64,000 bases of DNA from Planctomycetota bacterium (lineage in GTDB: Bacteria > Planctomycetota > UBA8742 > UBA2392). The stretch is taken from assembly GCA_016712285.1 (NCBI GenBank), contig JADJRK010000001.1, forward strand, positions 3,658,001 through 3,722,000. Reading direction: 5' to 3'. This document shows, piece by piece, positions 55,207 through 61,686 of this stretch. Positions within the stretch are counted from its first letter, which is position 1. Each line of letters opens with the position of its first letter. The translations under genes were made by a program, and so were the position numbers. Under the pieces are notes generated by a model. That model ran no database searches. It was given only the letters and a program-made list of their open reading frames with translations, and was not told the DNA's origin.

Positions 55207-56190
55207 ATGAAGACGAGCGTATTGGCGCTCTTGATTGCGTTGGCGTTTGCGCCGGCGGTGTTTGCCCAGACGCTATCGGGCAAAGACGCGCCTGGTTTTG
55301 ACGCCAAGGATTGCATCAACGCGCCGGAAGCAACCACGTTTGAGCAGTGCAAGGGCGACGTGGTGTTGATCAAGTTCTGGGGAATCAACTGAGGGCCCTG
55401 TGTGAAGGCGTTGCCTTCACTCAACCGGCTCTACACGGAGAAGAAGGAAAAGGGACTTCATATTTTCATCGTCTACGCGCAGGGACACCCGCGCGAAGAA
55501 GTGGAAAAGTTCCTCAAGGATAAGGGCTGCAACGTGCCTTGCCCGTTCACCGGCTCAGACTTCGGCGGATATCGCGACGGCTGGAGCGGCTTGCCATACG
55601 GATTCGTGATCGGCCCGGATGCCAAGGTGGTGTGGGAAGGTCGCAGCGGCTACGAGGCAGTGATTGACAAGCAGTTGGCACGCATCAAGTACCCCGGGTT
55701 GGGCAAGCTGGATGTTGCACCGGGCCTTGAGAAGGCAGCCACACTGTTCAGCACCGGCGAGTACGCCAAGGCGAGCGAGGAAGCCAGCAAGCTGAAAGAG
55801 AAGAAGGCTGACGACGCGGCACTGGTCGCAGACGCAGACTTCATCATCGGTCGCGTAGACCAGACGGCGAAGGACCTGCAGGCCAAGGCCGACGAGACAC
55901 AGACAACCCGGCGCTACCACGAAACCGTGAAGGCGCTGGAGAAGCTGGCAAAGGGTTTCAAAGGCACCGAGATCGGTGACAAAGCCGACGAGGACCTGAA
56001 GAACCTGAAGAAAGACAAGGACGTAAAGAAAGAACTGTCGGCGTGGGACGCGCTGGAAAAGACCTTGGCTGCCAATGAAAAGGCCAAGGACAGCGCCGCG
56101 AAGAAGAAGTCGCTGAACGACTTCTACAAGAAATATGAAGGCACAGCCGCCGCCGATGAGGCGAAGAGGATGGCTGAAGCAATCGCATAA
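55207..56190 (+). CDS. Secreted thioredoxin-fold (TlpA-like) selenoprotein, Sec at TGA 55390-55392
   Basis: One frame runs from the ATG at 55207 to the stop at 56190, broken only by TGA at 55390-55392. Reading that TGA as selenocysteine gives a 327-residue protein: signal peptide (SVLALLIALAFAPAVFA), TlpA/AhpC-like domain with the strand V-V-L-I-K-F-W-G-I-N followed by Sec62-G-P-C65, V-K-A-L-P-S-L-N-R-L-Y, a cis-Pro-type G-L-P-Y-G-F-V-I-G, and a charged helical C-terminal extension (residues about 175-327). The TGA sits exactly at the first Cys of W-C-G-P-C. TGA serves as a stop for other genes here, so the code is not reassigned. A SECIS-like hairpin follows. A nonsense-mutated pseudogene is the main alternative; the intact downstream frame argues against it. 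Confidence 0.82.
55392..55432 (+). promoter_or_regulatory. Candidate bacterial SECIS element
   Basis: The mRNA just after the TGA folds into an apical 8-bp perfect stem (GTGAAGGC 55402-55409 with GCCTTCAC 55413-55420) and a GTT loop. A lower stem AGGGCC/GGCTCT (55392-55397 with 55427-55432, one G-U pair) is separated by an internal loop. The loop opens with G, 17 nt after the TGA, which fits the known bacterial SECIS layout (short apical loop, G in its first two positions, roughly 16-37 nt from the codon). SelB would bind here to deliver Sec-tRNA. Confidence 0.75.
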
Positions 56191-56206
56191 GCCTCGAAAT
56201 CAGATC

Positions 56207-56235
56207 GGCCCGGCCGCTTATGGCCGGGCCGTTTT
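56207..56235 (+). terminator. Terminator after the selenoprotein gene
   Basis: GGCCCGGCC and GGCCGGGCC form a perfect 9-bp stem around GCTTAT, followed by GTTTT, 17 nt past the stop. Before the IS arrived it lay between two paralogous genes. Confidence 0.85.
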
Positions 56236-57200
56236 CATTTGGGCCTGGCCTGGTCCACGCGTATCGTGGAGTCGGATGCTCTGTTGAAAGCATACGTTTT
56301 GGGCGGGTTTGGCGGTGCTTGAAACTGGCGGTGCAAAAGCAGGGCGGTGTTGTGCACCAGTACCCTGAGCAGCAACTCGCCCCATTGGCCGGCTACGCTG
56401 GTTGAGCGCAACTGGCTCCCGAACCTGCGCTTGTCCTGGCTGTACGTCCCTTCCACGTGCCAGCGCTGCCCGTACTTCTTCTTTGGAAACCGTCTCCACA
56501 GCTTGTTGCGATGTCTGCCGGTCGGGCCTGTCTTTGGCGGTCGACCGATGGTCGGCGGCATGATGCTGCGGACTCCCAGCACATCCGCGTACTCATGATT
56601 CGGCTCGCTGTCGTAGCCCGCGTCGGCCAGCATCACCGTGATCTCCACACGCTCAAGGGCACGGGTCAGCAGTGACTCGAACGACGGACAATCTGGCCAC
56701 GGGCCGATAGACGCCTGCGCCGACAGGTTGAGATAGCTGCGCGTGTCGCAGACCGTAGCGAGCTTGGGAAAGGTGTGCTTGACCTGACCGCTGCGGCGAC
56801 CGAAGTAGGCCGACATACAGCCGGCTTCGTAGCCGGTGGAATCGACGGCGGCGATGACCTCCGGCTCGATCAGCTTCAGTCGGCGAGCGGCGCAAACGGA
56901 CGCGTCAAGAAGAGCCGCAAAGCCCTTTTTGAGCAGGCGATCCTGCGCGTACTTGAGGGTGGAGTAGTTGGGGAGCTGCTTCAGGCCGAGAGTCTCTTTG
57001 ATGTCAGGCCAGTCATGGAGCATGGCGATGACACCGCGATAGTCGGTGTTGAGGAAGTGCTTGAAGGCGAGGATGGCGAAGAGCTGCGCCTGGGTGTACT
57101 TGTGTGGGCTCTTGGGGTGTGAGTAGGGATCGAGCCCCTGCTGGCCGATCTGAAACGCCATCTCAACAAACGCCTTGGGCGACTTGGTTAACGAGCGCAT
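56235..57200 (-). CDS. DDE transposase of the insertion sequence
   Basis: I start at 57200 (M-R-S-L-T-K-S-P-K), with GGAGG 7 nt upstream; starts at 57236 or 57218 are possible. The 321-residue protein has a DDE catalytic set: Asp in I-A-A-V-D-S-T-G-Y, Asp in M-L-A-D-A-G-Y-D-S, and Glu in H-V-E-G-T-Y-S-Q-D-K-R-R-F-G-S. The reading frame passes through the left terminal repeat (encoding A-F-N-R-A) and stops 42 bp outside the element, so its last 14 residues come from host sequence. The gene looks intact and the IS may be active. Confidence 0.9.
   Translation of the reverse strand: MRSLTKSPKAFVEMAFQIGQQGLDPYSHPKSPHKYTQAQLFAILAFKHFLNTDYRGVIAMLHDWPDIKETLGLKQLPNYSTLKYAQDRLLKKGFAALLDASVCAARRLKLIEPEVIAAVDSTGYEAGCMSAYFGRRSGQVKHTFPKLATVCDTRSYLNLSAQASIGPWPDCPSFESLLTRALERVEITVMLADAGYDSEPNHEYADVLGVRSIMPPTIGRPPKTGPTGRHRNKLWRRFPKKKYGQRWHVEGTYSQDKRRFGSQLRSTSVAGQWGELLLRVLVHNTALLLHRQFQAPPNPPKTYAFNRASDSTIRVDQARPK
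56268..56276. repeat. Left copy of the 9-bp IS target-site duplication
   Basis: GGAGTCGGA directly adjoins the left IS end; the identical copy at 57269-57277 adjoins the right end. Confidence 0.8.
56277..56289. repeat. Left terminal inverted repeat of the IS
   Basis: TGCTCTGTTGAAA is the exact complement of the sequence at 57256-57268. Confidence 0.85.
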
Positions 57201-57255
57201 GGTTAAACCTCCATGCATCCCGTATCGACAAACCACCAGCCAATCCTTTAGCTGT

Positions 57256-57268
57256 TTTCAACAGAGCA
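57256..57268. repeat. Right terminal inverted repeat of the IS
   Basis: TTTCAACAGAGCA is the complement of the left terminal repeat over all 13 bases. Confidence 0.85.
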
Positions 57269-57277
57269 GGAGTCGGA
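57269..57277. repeat. Right copy of the 9-bp IS target-site duplication
   Basis: GGAGTCGGA here continues into GGA to form the Shine-Dalgarno region of the gene starting at 57287. Confidence 0.8.
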
Positions 57278-57286
57278 GGAATACCC

Positions 57287-58291
57287 ATGCGCGTGCTGCT
57301 CATGGCATTGCTGATGTTGGCGACACCCCTGATCGCGGGCGACTTGAAGGTGGGGGACGAGGCCCCGAAGTTCCGCGCCGGCGGCGTGCTGGTGAACCCA
57401 CCCGAGTTCGCGCGTTCGCTGGAGGATTGCAAGGGCGACGTCATCGTCATCTTCGAGTGGCACACACGCGACGGCACCGCCAGCAAGCTGCCCGACCTGC
57501 AGAAGTATTGGGAAAAGCACGGCGAGAACGGGCTGATGATCTTTACGATTCATCGCCTGGACTTCGAGAAGTTGCCGCAGGTGCGCCAACTCGCGCATGA
57601 CCGCAAGCTCACCTTCCCGATTGCGATGGGCGGTTTCTACGACGACAAGAACGAGTTCTTCAAATACAAGGGCGACAGCGGGTTCCGGACTGCCGTGATC
57701 GACGTGGAAGGCAAGATCGCCTACCACGGCGACGGCGACTTCAAACCAGCGCTTGACGCCGAACTGGCTAAGGTCGTGTACCCCAATCTTGGTCGGCACG
57801 CCGTCACGGAGAATGCCGCAAAGGTCGCGCGCGGACTGCAGAAACGCGAGTGGGGCAAGGTGCTGGCCGATGCAGAGAAGCTGCTGGCCACGGAACTGGA
57901 TGACGACACTGAGGCTGACTTGCAGGTCGTTGCAGACCGCCTGAAGTCATTTGCCGAAACGCGACTCAAGAGGATCGAAGGCTGGACTGCAGAAAAGCGT
58001 TACGACCTTGTGATGAAAACGCTGGAGAAGCAGCGAGAGGATTTTCGCGGCCACAAGTTATCGGACGACGCCAAGGATGAGATTGCGCGGCTGAAGAAGG
58101 ACAAGGAACTCAAGAAAGAGCTCAAGGCATGGGAAGACCTGCAGAAGCTGAAAGACAAGCAGGAATTCGGTGACTGGCAACTGTACGTCACGTCGCTGAA
58201 CGCGTTTGCAAAGGCTCAGGCGGGCACCGGTGCAGCCACCCACGCCGAGTCTGAGGCCAAACGCGTGAAGAACGAGTGGTCTGAGCAGTAG
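57287..58291 (+). CDS. Secreted thioredoxin-fold paralogue of the selenoprotein, without redox residues
   Basis: Start at 57287 with GGAGTCGGAGGA upstream; the longer open frame covers the IS and is not used. The 334-residue protein has a signal peptide (VLLMALLMLATPLIAG), a thioredoxin-like domain and a charged helical extension. It shares C-K-G-D-V, V-V/I-L/V-I-F/K and K-K-D-K-x-x-K-K-E-L-x-A-W with the selenoprotein at 55207, so they are paralogues. Where that protein has N-U-G-P-C this one reads T-R-D-G-T-A, so no catalytic chalcogen is left. It lies 6 nt before pcm. Confidence 0.8.
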   Translation: MRVLLMALLMLATPLIAGDLKVGDEAPKFRAGGVLVNPPEFARSLEDCKGDVIVIFEWHTRDGTASKLPDLQKYWEKHGENGLMIFTIHRLDFEKLPQVRQLAHDRKLTFPIAMGGFYDDKNEFFKYKGDSGFRTAVIDVEGKIAYHGDGDFKPALDAELAKVVYPNLGRHAVTENAAKVARGLQKREWGKVLADAEKLLATELDDDTEADLQVVADRLKSFAETRLKRIEGWTAEKRYDLVMKTLEKQREDFRGHKLSDDAKDEIARLKKDKELKKELKAWEDLQKLKDKQEFGDWQLYVTSLNAFAKAQAGTGAATHAESEAKRVKNEWSEQ

Positions 58292-58296
58292 GACCC

Positions 58297-58944
58297 ATGC
58301 CAACTGAGCGGGAATTCGAACAGCTTCGCCTGCGCATGGTCGAGACGCAGATCGTTGCACGCGGAGTCAGGGACCCGCGCGTGCTTGAAGCAATGCGCCA
58401 GGTGCGTCGGCACGAGTTCGTCGATGGCTCGTTGGCACGCAGCGCCTATGCCGACCAGCCGCTGTCGATCGGGCACGGCCAGACCATCAGCCAGCCTTAC
58501 ATCGTCGCCTGGATGAGCGAACTGCTCGCGCTTGAACCGGGGCACGAAGTGCTGGAGGTCGGCACCGGTTGCGGCTACCAGTCTGCGGTACTGGCGAAGT
58601 TGTGCCGCCATGTGTTCAGCATCGAGCTGGTACCGGAGCTTTCGCGGCAGGCCGCGATCAACCTGCAGCGCGCGGGTGTTGAGAACGTGACGCTGCGGGT
58701 GGGCGACGCGCACGCGGGGTGGCCCGATGGCGGCGAGTTCGAGCGCATTCTGGTTGCAGCCGCCGCGATCTCGGTGCCACAAGCGCTGACCCGCCACCTT
58801 GCGCCGGGCGGGCGCATGGTGCTGCCGGTAGGCACGCGCGGTGTGCAGCAGATGACGCTGGTGACCAAGGACAGGCACGGCCGCCTGGAGACGCAGGAAC
58901 TGGGCCCGGTGGCGTTCGTGCCACTGGTGCCGAGCACGCCGTAG
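58297..58944 (+). CDS. pcm: Protein-L-isoaspartate O-methyltransferase
   Basis: A 215-residue repair enzyme that methylates isoaspartyl residues in damaged proteins, using S-adenosylmethionine. Seen are V-A-R-G-V-R-D-P-R-V-L-E-A-M near the start, G-H-G-Q-T-I-S-Q-P-Y-I-V-A, the SAM loop V-L-E-V-G-T-G-C-G-Y-Q-S-A-V and L-A-P-G-G-R-M-V-L-P-V-G. It follows the thioredoxin-fold gene by 6 nt, so the two are probably one operon. No terminator is evident in the 27 nt before the convergent thrB. Confidence 0.95.
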   Translation: MPTEREFEQLRLRMVETQIVARGVRDPRVLEAMRQVRRHEFVDGSLARSAYADQPLSIGHGQTISQPYIVAWMSELLALEPGHEVLEVGTGCGYQSAVLAKLCRHVFSIELVPELSRQAAINLQRAGVENVTLRVGDAHAGWPDGGEFERILVAAAAISVPQALTRHLAPGGRMVLPVGTRGVQQMTLVTKDRHGRLETQELGPVAFVPLVPSTP

Positions 58945-58971
58945 CTTCAGGAACCCACCGAGCCTTGCCAG

Positions 58972-59967
58972 CTACAGCTTCTCGACGATCAGGCCTTTGT
59001 GGTCGATGGCCGGTGTAAGGGCGTGAGACTCCATGCCGTGGCGCTTGTAGGCCGCCTGCATCGCCTCGGCAATTGGTTTCATGTCGCCGGTTCCGAGTGC
59101 AATCATGCTGCCGCCCGCGCCACTGATCGTGGCGCCGAATGCGCCCGCATCAATCGCGCTGCGCACGATGTCCTCATAGCCCGCGATCATCGACTTGCGG
59201 TGCGGCACATGCAGCCGGTCTTCAAACCCGGCGGCAATCGCCTTTGCTTCGGCTGTGCGCAATCCCCACAACAGAGTCAGCAGCGAACGCTGGTTGCTGA
59301 CCGCTTCTTTGCGCTTGAGTTGCTCAGGCAGCCACGAGCGCGTAGCGTTGGTGTTTTCTTTCAGGGTCTCGCGCGGTACGCACAATGCCACCTTGATGCT
59401 GTCGTGCATCTTCACGGTGCTTGCGCGCGTGTCATTGCCGATCAGCAGCGCGGCTTGCAGGCCTCCATAGCTGGCTGCGGCGGCGTTATCGGGGTGGCCT
59501 TCAATCTCAATGGCGTCCTGGAACACGACATCTTTGTTGGCTTCGCCCTTGCGCCAGAACTCGGCCAGCGCAGCACCGGCCACGGTCGCCGCAGCGCTGC
59601 TGCCCAACCCTTGGGCAATGACGATGTCGGATTTTACGGCGCACTTCAGTTCCTTCGGCAGGTGGTACTCGGGGCCCGCGCGCAGGATGGCCTTGACGAA
59701 CGAAGTTGCCAGCAGGTTCGGCTCGCCGGGGTGGTCGATCGAGAACTCAAGCAGCGTGCCACCGTAGTTGGTGTTCGGTTCGACGGCCTTGTGCCACCAG
59801 TCCAGGGGACTGTCGAACTCTTTCAACAGCACCCTGTCGGAAGACCATTCGACGGTGGCATGCAGCCGAATGTCCAGCGCCAGGGCAAGCGTGTCAAACC
59901 CTGGCCCCAGGTTCGCGCTGGAGGCTGGCACCGAAATATGCACTTTGTTCGCGCTCGACGATGTCAC
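58972..59967 (-). CDS. thrB: Homoserine kinase
   Basis: A 331-residue GHMP kinase phosphorylating homoserine in threonine synthesis. The N-terminal V-P-A-S-S-A-N-L-G-P-G-F-D and the ATP loop Q-G-L-G-S-S-A-A-A-T are present, with G-A-T-I-S-G-A-G-G-S-M near the C-terminus. Its ATG at 59967 lies 74 nt inside the preceding hom gene, and no later Met leaves the N-terminal motif intact, so the overlap is real. Translation is likely coupled to hom. thrC is not in the window. Confidence 0.95.
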   Translation of the reverse strand: MTSSSANKVHISVPASSANLGPGFDTLALALDIRLHATVEWSSDRVLLKEFDSPLDWWHKAVEPNTNYGGTLLEFSIDHPGEPNLLATSFVKAILRAGPEYHLPKELKCAVKSDIVIAQGLGSSAAATVAGAALAEFWRKGEANKDVVFQDAIEIEGHPDNAAAASYGGLQAALLIGNDTRASTVKMHDSIKVALCVPRETLKENTNATRSWLPEQLKRKEAVSNQRSLLTLLWGLRTAEAKAIAAGFEDRLHVPHRKSMIAGYEDIVRSAIDAGAFGATISGAGGSMIALGTGDMKPIAEAMQAAYKRHGMESHALTPAIDHKGLIVEKL

Positions 59968-61258
59968 GGTAGTTGTCCTTATCCAGGCGCAGGAGCGCCG
60001 GCTCGCCCTTTACGTGTCGAAGACTGCCGATTTCAGGAAGCAGGGACATCATACGCCCCTCTTCCACAACGTCCGTAATCACACCGAGATAATTTACGTC
60101 ACGGCTGGCAATTTGGGCAATCGACAAAACGCGAAGTCCCATCGCTTCCAGCGCGATCACTGCGGCGCTGGTGTCGGCCTCAGCTACCGGCAGCCGCAGG
60201 AAGTAGCACAGTTTCAGCGTACTCGTGTCTGCGACCCTGATGCCTTCCCCGGCTTGCTTGTGAAAACCCGGCAATTGGCCCGCGCCGCCGCGCGCGATTT
60301 TCACGATGTCGTTCAGCACCGCGCTGGCGGTCGGCAACTCGCCGGCACCCTTGCCCAGGAACGTGAGCTCCTTGAACCCGGGGCCCTCCAGAATGATCGC
60401 GTTGAACTCGCTGTCGACGTCGGCCAGCAGTTCGCCGCGATGCACCAGCGCCGGGTGTACCCGCAGGCTCAAGCCGTCGCCGGTGCGGCGAGCTGCGGCT
60501 ACCAGCTTGATGCGGTGTTCCATGGCCAGGGCCAGCTGAATGTCAACCTGGCGGATCTTCGTGATGCCCTCAGTGTGGATGCGCTCAGGTGACACGTGTG
60601 CGCCAAAGGCCTTCATCGCCAGCAGGCTAAGTTTCTCTGCGGCGTCGATGCCCTCGACGTCAAGCGTCGGGTCGGCTTCTGTGAAGCCCTTGGCCGATGC
60701 ATCGGCCAACGCCTCGTCGTACTCACACCCGGCGCGCTCCATGAATGTCAGGATGTAGTTGGTGCTGCCGTTGATCACGCCCTTAATCACGGTCAGCTCT
60801 TCGCAGGCAAGGCTGCGGTCGAGAACCTCGATAATCGGGATGTGCGCGGCGACCGCCGACTCAAACCCGATCGCTGTGCGGTCGCCGGCGGCCTCAAGAT
60901 AGCGGGGCAGGCTGCGGGCCAGTGACGATTTGTTGGCTGTCACCAGCGGTATGCCGCGCGAAAGCGCTGCGCAGCCGGCTTGTACAGCAAGAGTGTTTCC
61001 GCCCATAACCTCGACCAGCAGGTCGATCTCGGGGTCAGTGGCAACAGCCATCGGGTCCGTGGTCACCCGAAAGCGCGTCATGTCGATGCCGCGCTGGCGT
61101 TGAGCGTCGCGGACCGCGACGTGGGTGACACGCAGCGCAATGCCATTGGCGGCCAACTCGCTGCGGTGCTTGTCGATCAGTTTGACCAGGCCCCCGCCAA
61201 CGACGCCACAGCCAAGCAGGCCGATACGCAAGTCGCGCGGTTTGCCGTCGTCGGGCAT
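59894..61258 (-). CDS. hom: Homoserine dehydrogenase with C-terminal ACT-like region
   Basis: A 454-residue enzyme reducing aspartate semialdehyde to homoserine. The NAD(P) loop is G-L-L-G-C-G-V-V-G-G-G-L, A-N-K-S-S-L-A follows, the catalytic region has G-F-E-S-A-V-A-A-H and G-V-I-N-G-S-T-N-Y-I-L, and A-E-K-L-S-L-L-A-M-K-A completes it. The last 80 residues resemble an ACT regulatory domain (A-D-T-S-A-A-V-I-A-L-E). The gene starts 4 nt after the MoaD/ThiS-like gene and overlaps thrB. Confidence 0.95.
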   Translation of the reverse strand: MPDDGKPRDLRIGLLGCGVVGGGLVKLIDKHRSELAANGIALRVTHVAVRDAQRQRGIDMTRFRVTTDPMAVATDPEIDLLVEVMGGNTLAVQAGCAALSRGIPLVTANKSSLARSLPRYLEAAGDRTAIGFESAVAAHIPIIEVLDRSLACEELTVIKGVINGSTNYILTFMERAGCEYDEALADASAKGFTEADPTLDVEGIDAAEKLSLLAMKAFGAHVSPERIHTEGITKIRQVDIQLALAMEHRIKLVAAARRTGDGLSLRVHPALVHRGELLADVDSEFNAIILEGPGFKELTFLGKGAGELPTASAVLNDIVKIARGGAGQLPGFHKQAGEGIRVADTSTLKLCYFLRLPVAEADTSAAVIALEAMGLRVLSIAQIASRDVNYLGVITDVVEEGRMMSLLPEIGSLRHVKGEPALLRLDKDNYRDIVEREQSAYFGASLQREPGARV

Positions 61259-61261
61259 GGG

Positions 61262-61537
61262 CTATCCCCCCGCAATGGCGGGCACGATGCTGAGCGAGTC
61301 GCCGTCTTTGAGCGGGGTGTTGAGATTGTCCAGGAAGCGAATGTCTTCGTCGTTCAGAAACACGTTCACGAAGCGGCGCACGTTGCCCTTTTCGTCGCAG
61401 ATGCGCGCCTTGATGCCGTTGTGCTGGGCCTCAAGCGCGTTCAGTGCTTCGCCGACTGTGCCGGCGCTTACGCTGACCTCTGCGGTGTTGGCGGTCAGGT
61501 TACGCAGTGGCGTGGGAATGCGGATAATGTTCGGCAT
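61262..61537 (-). CDS. MoaD/ThiS-family sulfur-carrier-like protein
   Basis: A 91-residue beta-grasp protein that begins M-P-N-I-I-R-I-P-T-P-L-R, contains V-F-L-N-D-E-D-I-R-F and L-K-D-G-D-S-L-S-I-V-P, and ends in the C-terminal di-Gly (P-A-I-A-G-G) needed for thiocarboxylate formation. Relatives carry sulfur for molybdopterin, thiamine or, in CysO/HcyS types, cysteine and homocysteine. Sitting 3 nt ahead of hom, it may serve sulfur transfer in homocysteine or cysteine synthesis; this is inference. Confidence 0.82.
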   Translation of the reverse strand: MPNIIRIPTPLRNLTANTAEVSVSAGTVGEALNALEAQHNGIKARICDEKGNVRRFVNVFLNDEDIRFLDNLNTPLKDGDSLSIVPAIAGG

Positions 61538-61630
61538 GCCGATGTCCTATGCAATCCATGAAAGCCCGTGGCGCGGGAGAATAGCAAGCAGGCAACCCGC
61601 TGCCAGCAGGAGACGTCCGGCGACCCTGAA

Positions 61631-61667
61631 ATCAGGCAGCCGCGGATCTTGTCCGCGGCTGCCTGAT
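61631..61667 (-). terminator. 16-bp perfect hairpin after the regulator gene
   Basis: ATCAGGCAGCCGCGGA and its complement at 61652-61667 pair perfectly around TCTTG. The minus strand continues with TTTCAGG, so it terminates the regulator transcript before the MoaD-hom-thrB operon. Confidence 0.75.
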
Positions 61668-61686
61668 TGCGATGTGGTGCGTGCGA

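Larger units (their letters stand above)
56277..57268. mobile_element. Insertion sequence, 992 bp, IS4/IS5-type DDE transposase
   Basis: The element is bounded by 13-bp perfect terminal inverted repeats, TGCTCTGTTGAAA at 56277-56289 and its complement at 57256-57268, and by a 9-bp direct repeat GGAGTCGGA outside each end. It carries one transposase gene on the minus strand. It sits between the selenoprotein gene and its paralogue; removing it and one repeat copy restores a 95-nt spacer. Its right target copy contributes the GGAGTCGGAGGA ribosome-binding region of the paralogue. I cannot name the IS group with certainty. Confidence 0.85.

Noticed and set aside
55207..55392. Reading the gene at 55207 as a short protein ending at the TGA, with a separate GTG-started gene at 55402
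   Set aside because: The short form ends in the middle of the thioredoxin strand, the GTG has no ribosome-binding site and lies inside the hairpin, and both pieces are in the same frame with active-site continuity.
55390..55392. UGA recoded as Trp or another common amino acid genome-wide
   Set aside because: TGA ends several other genes here, for example those at 4349, 5779, 24014 and 47581, so it functions as a stop.
57104..57286. Longer start for the thioredoxin-fold paralogue
   Set aside because: It would run across the IS end and transposase gene; the ATG at 57287 has the ribosome-binding site and signal peptide.
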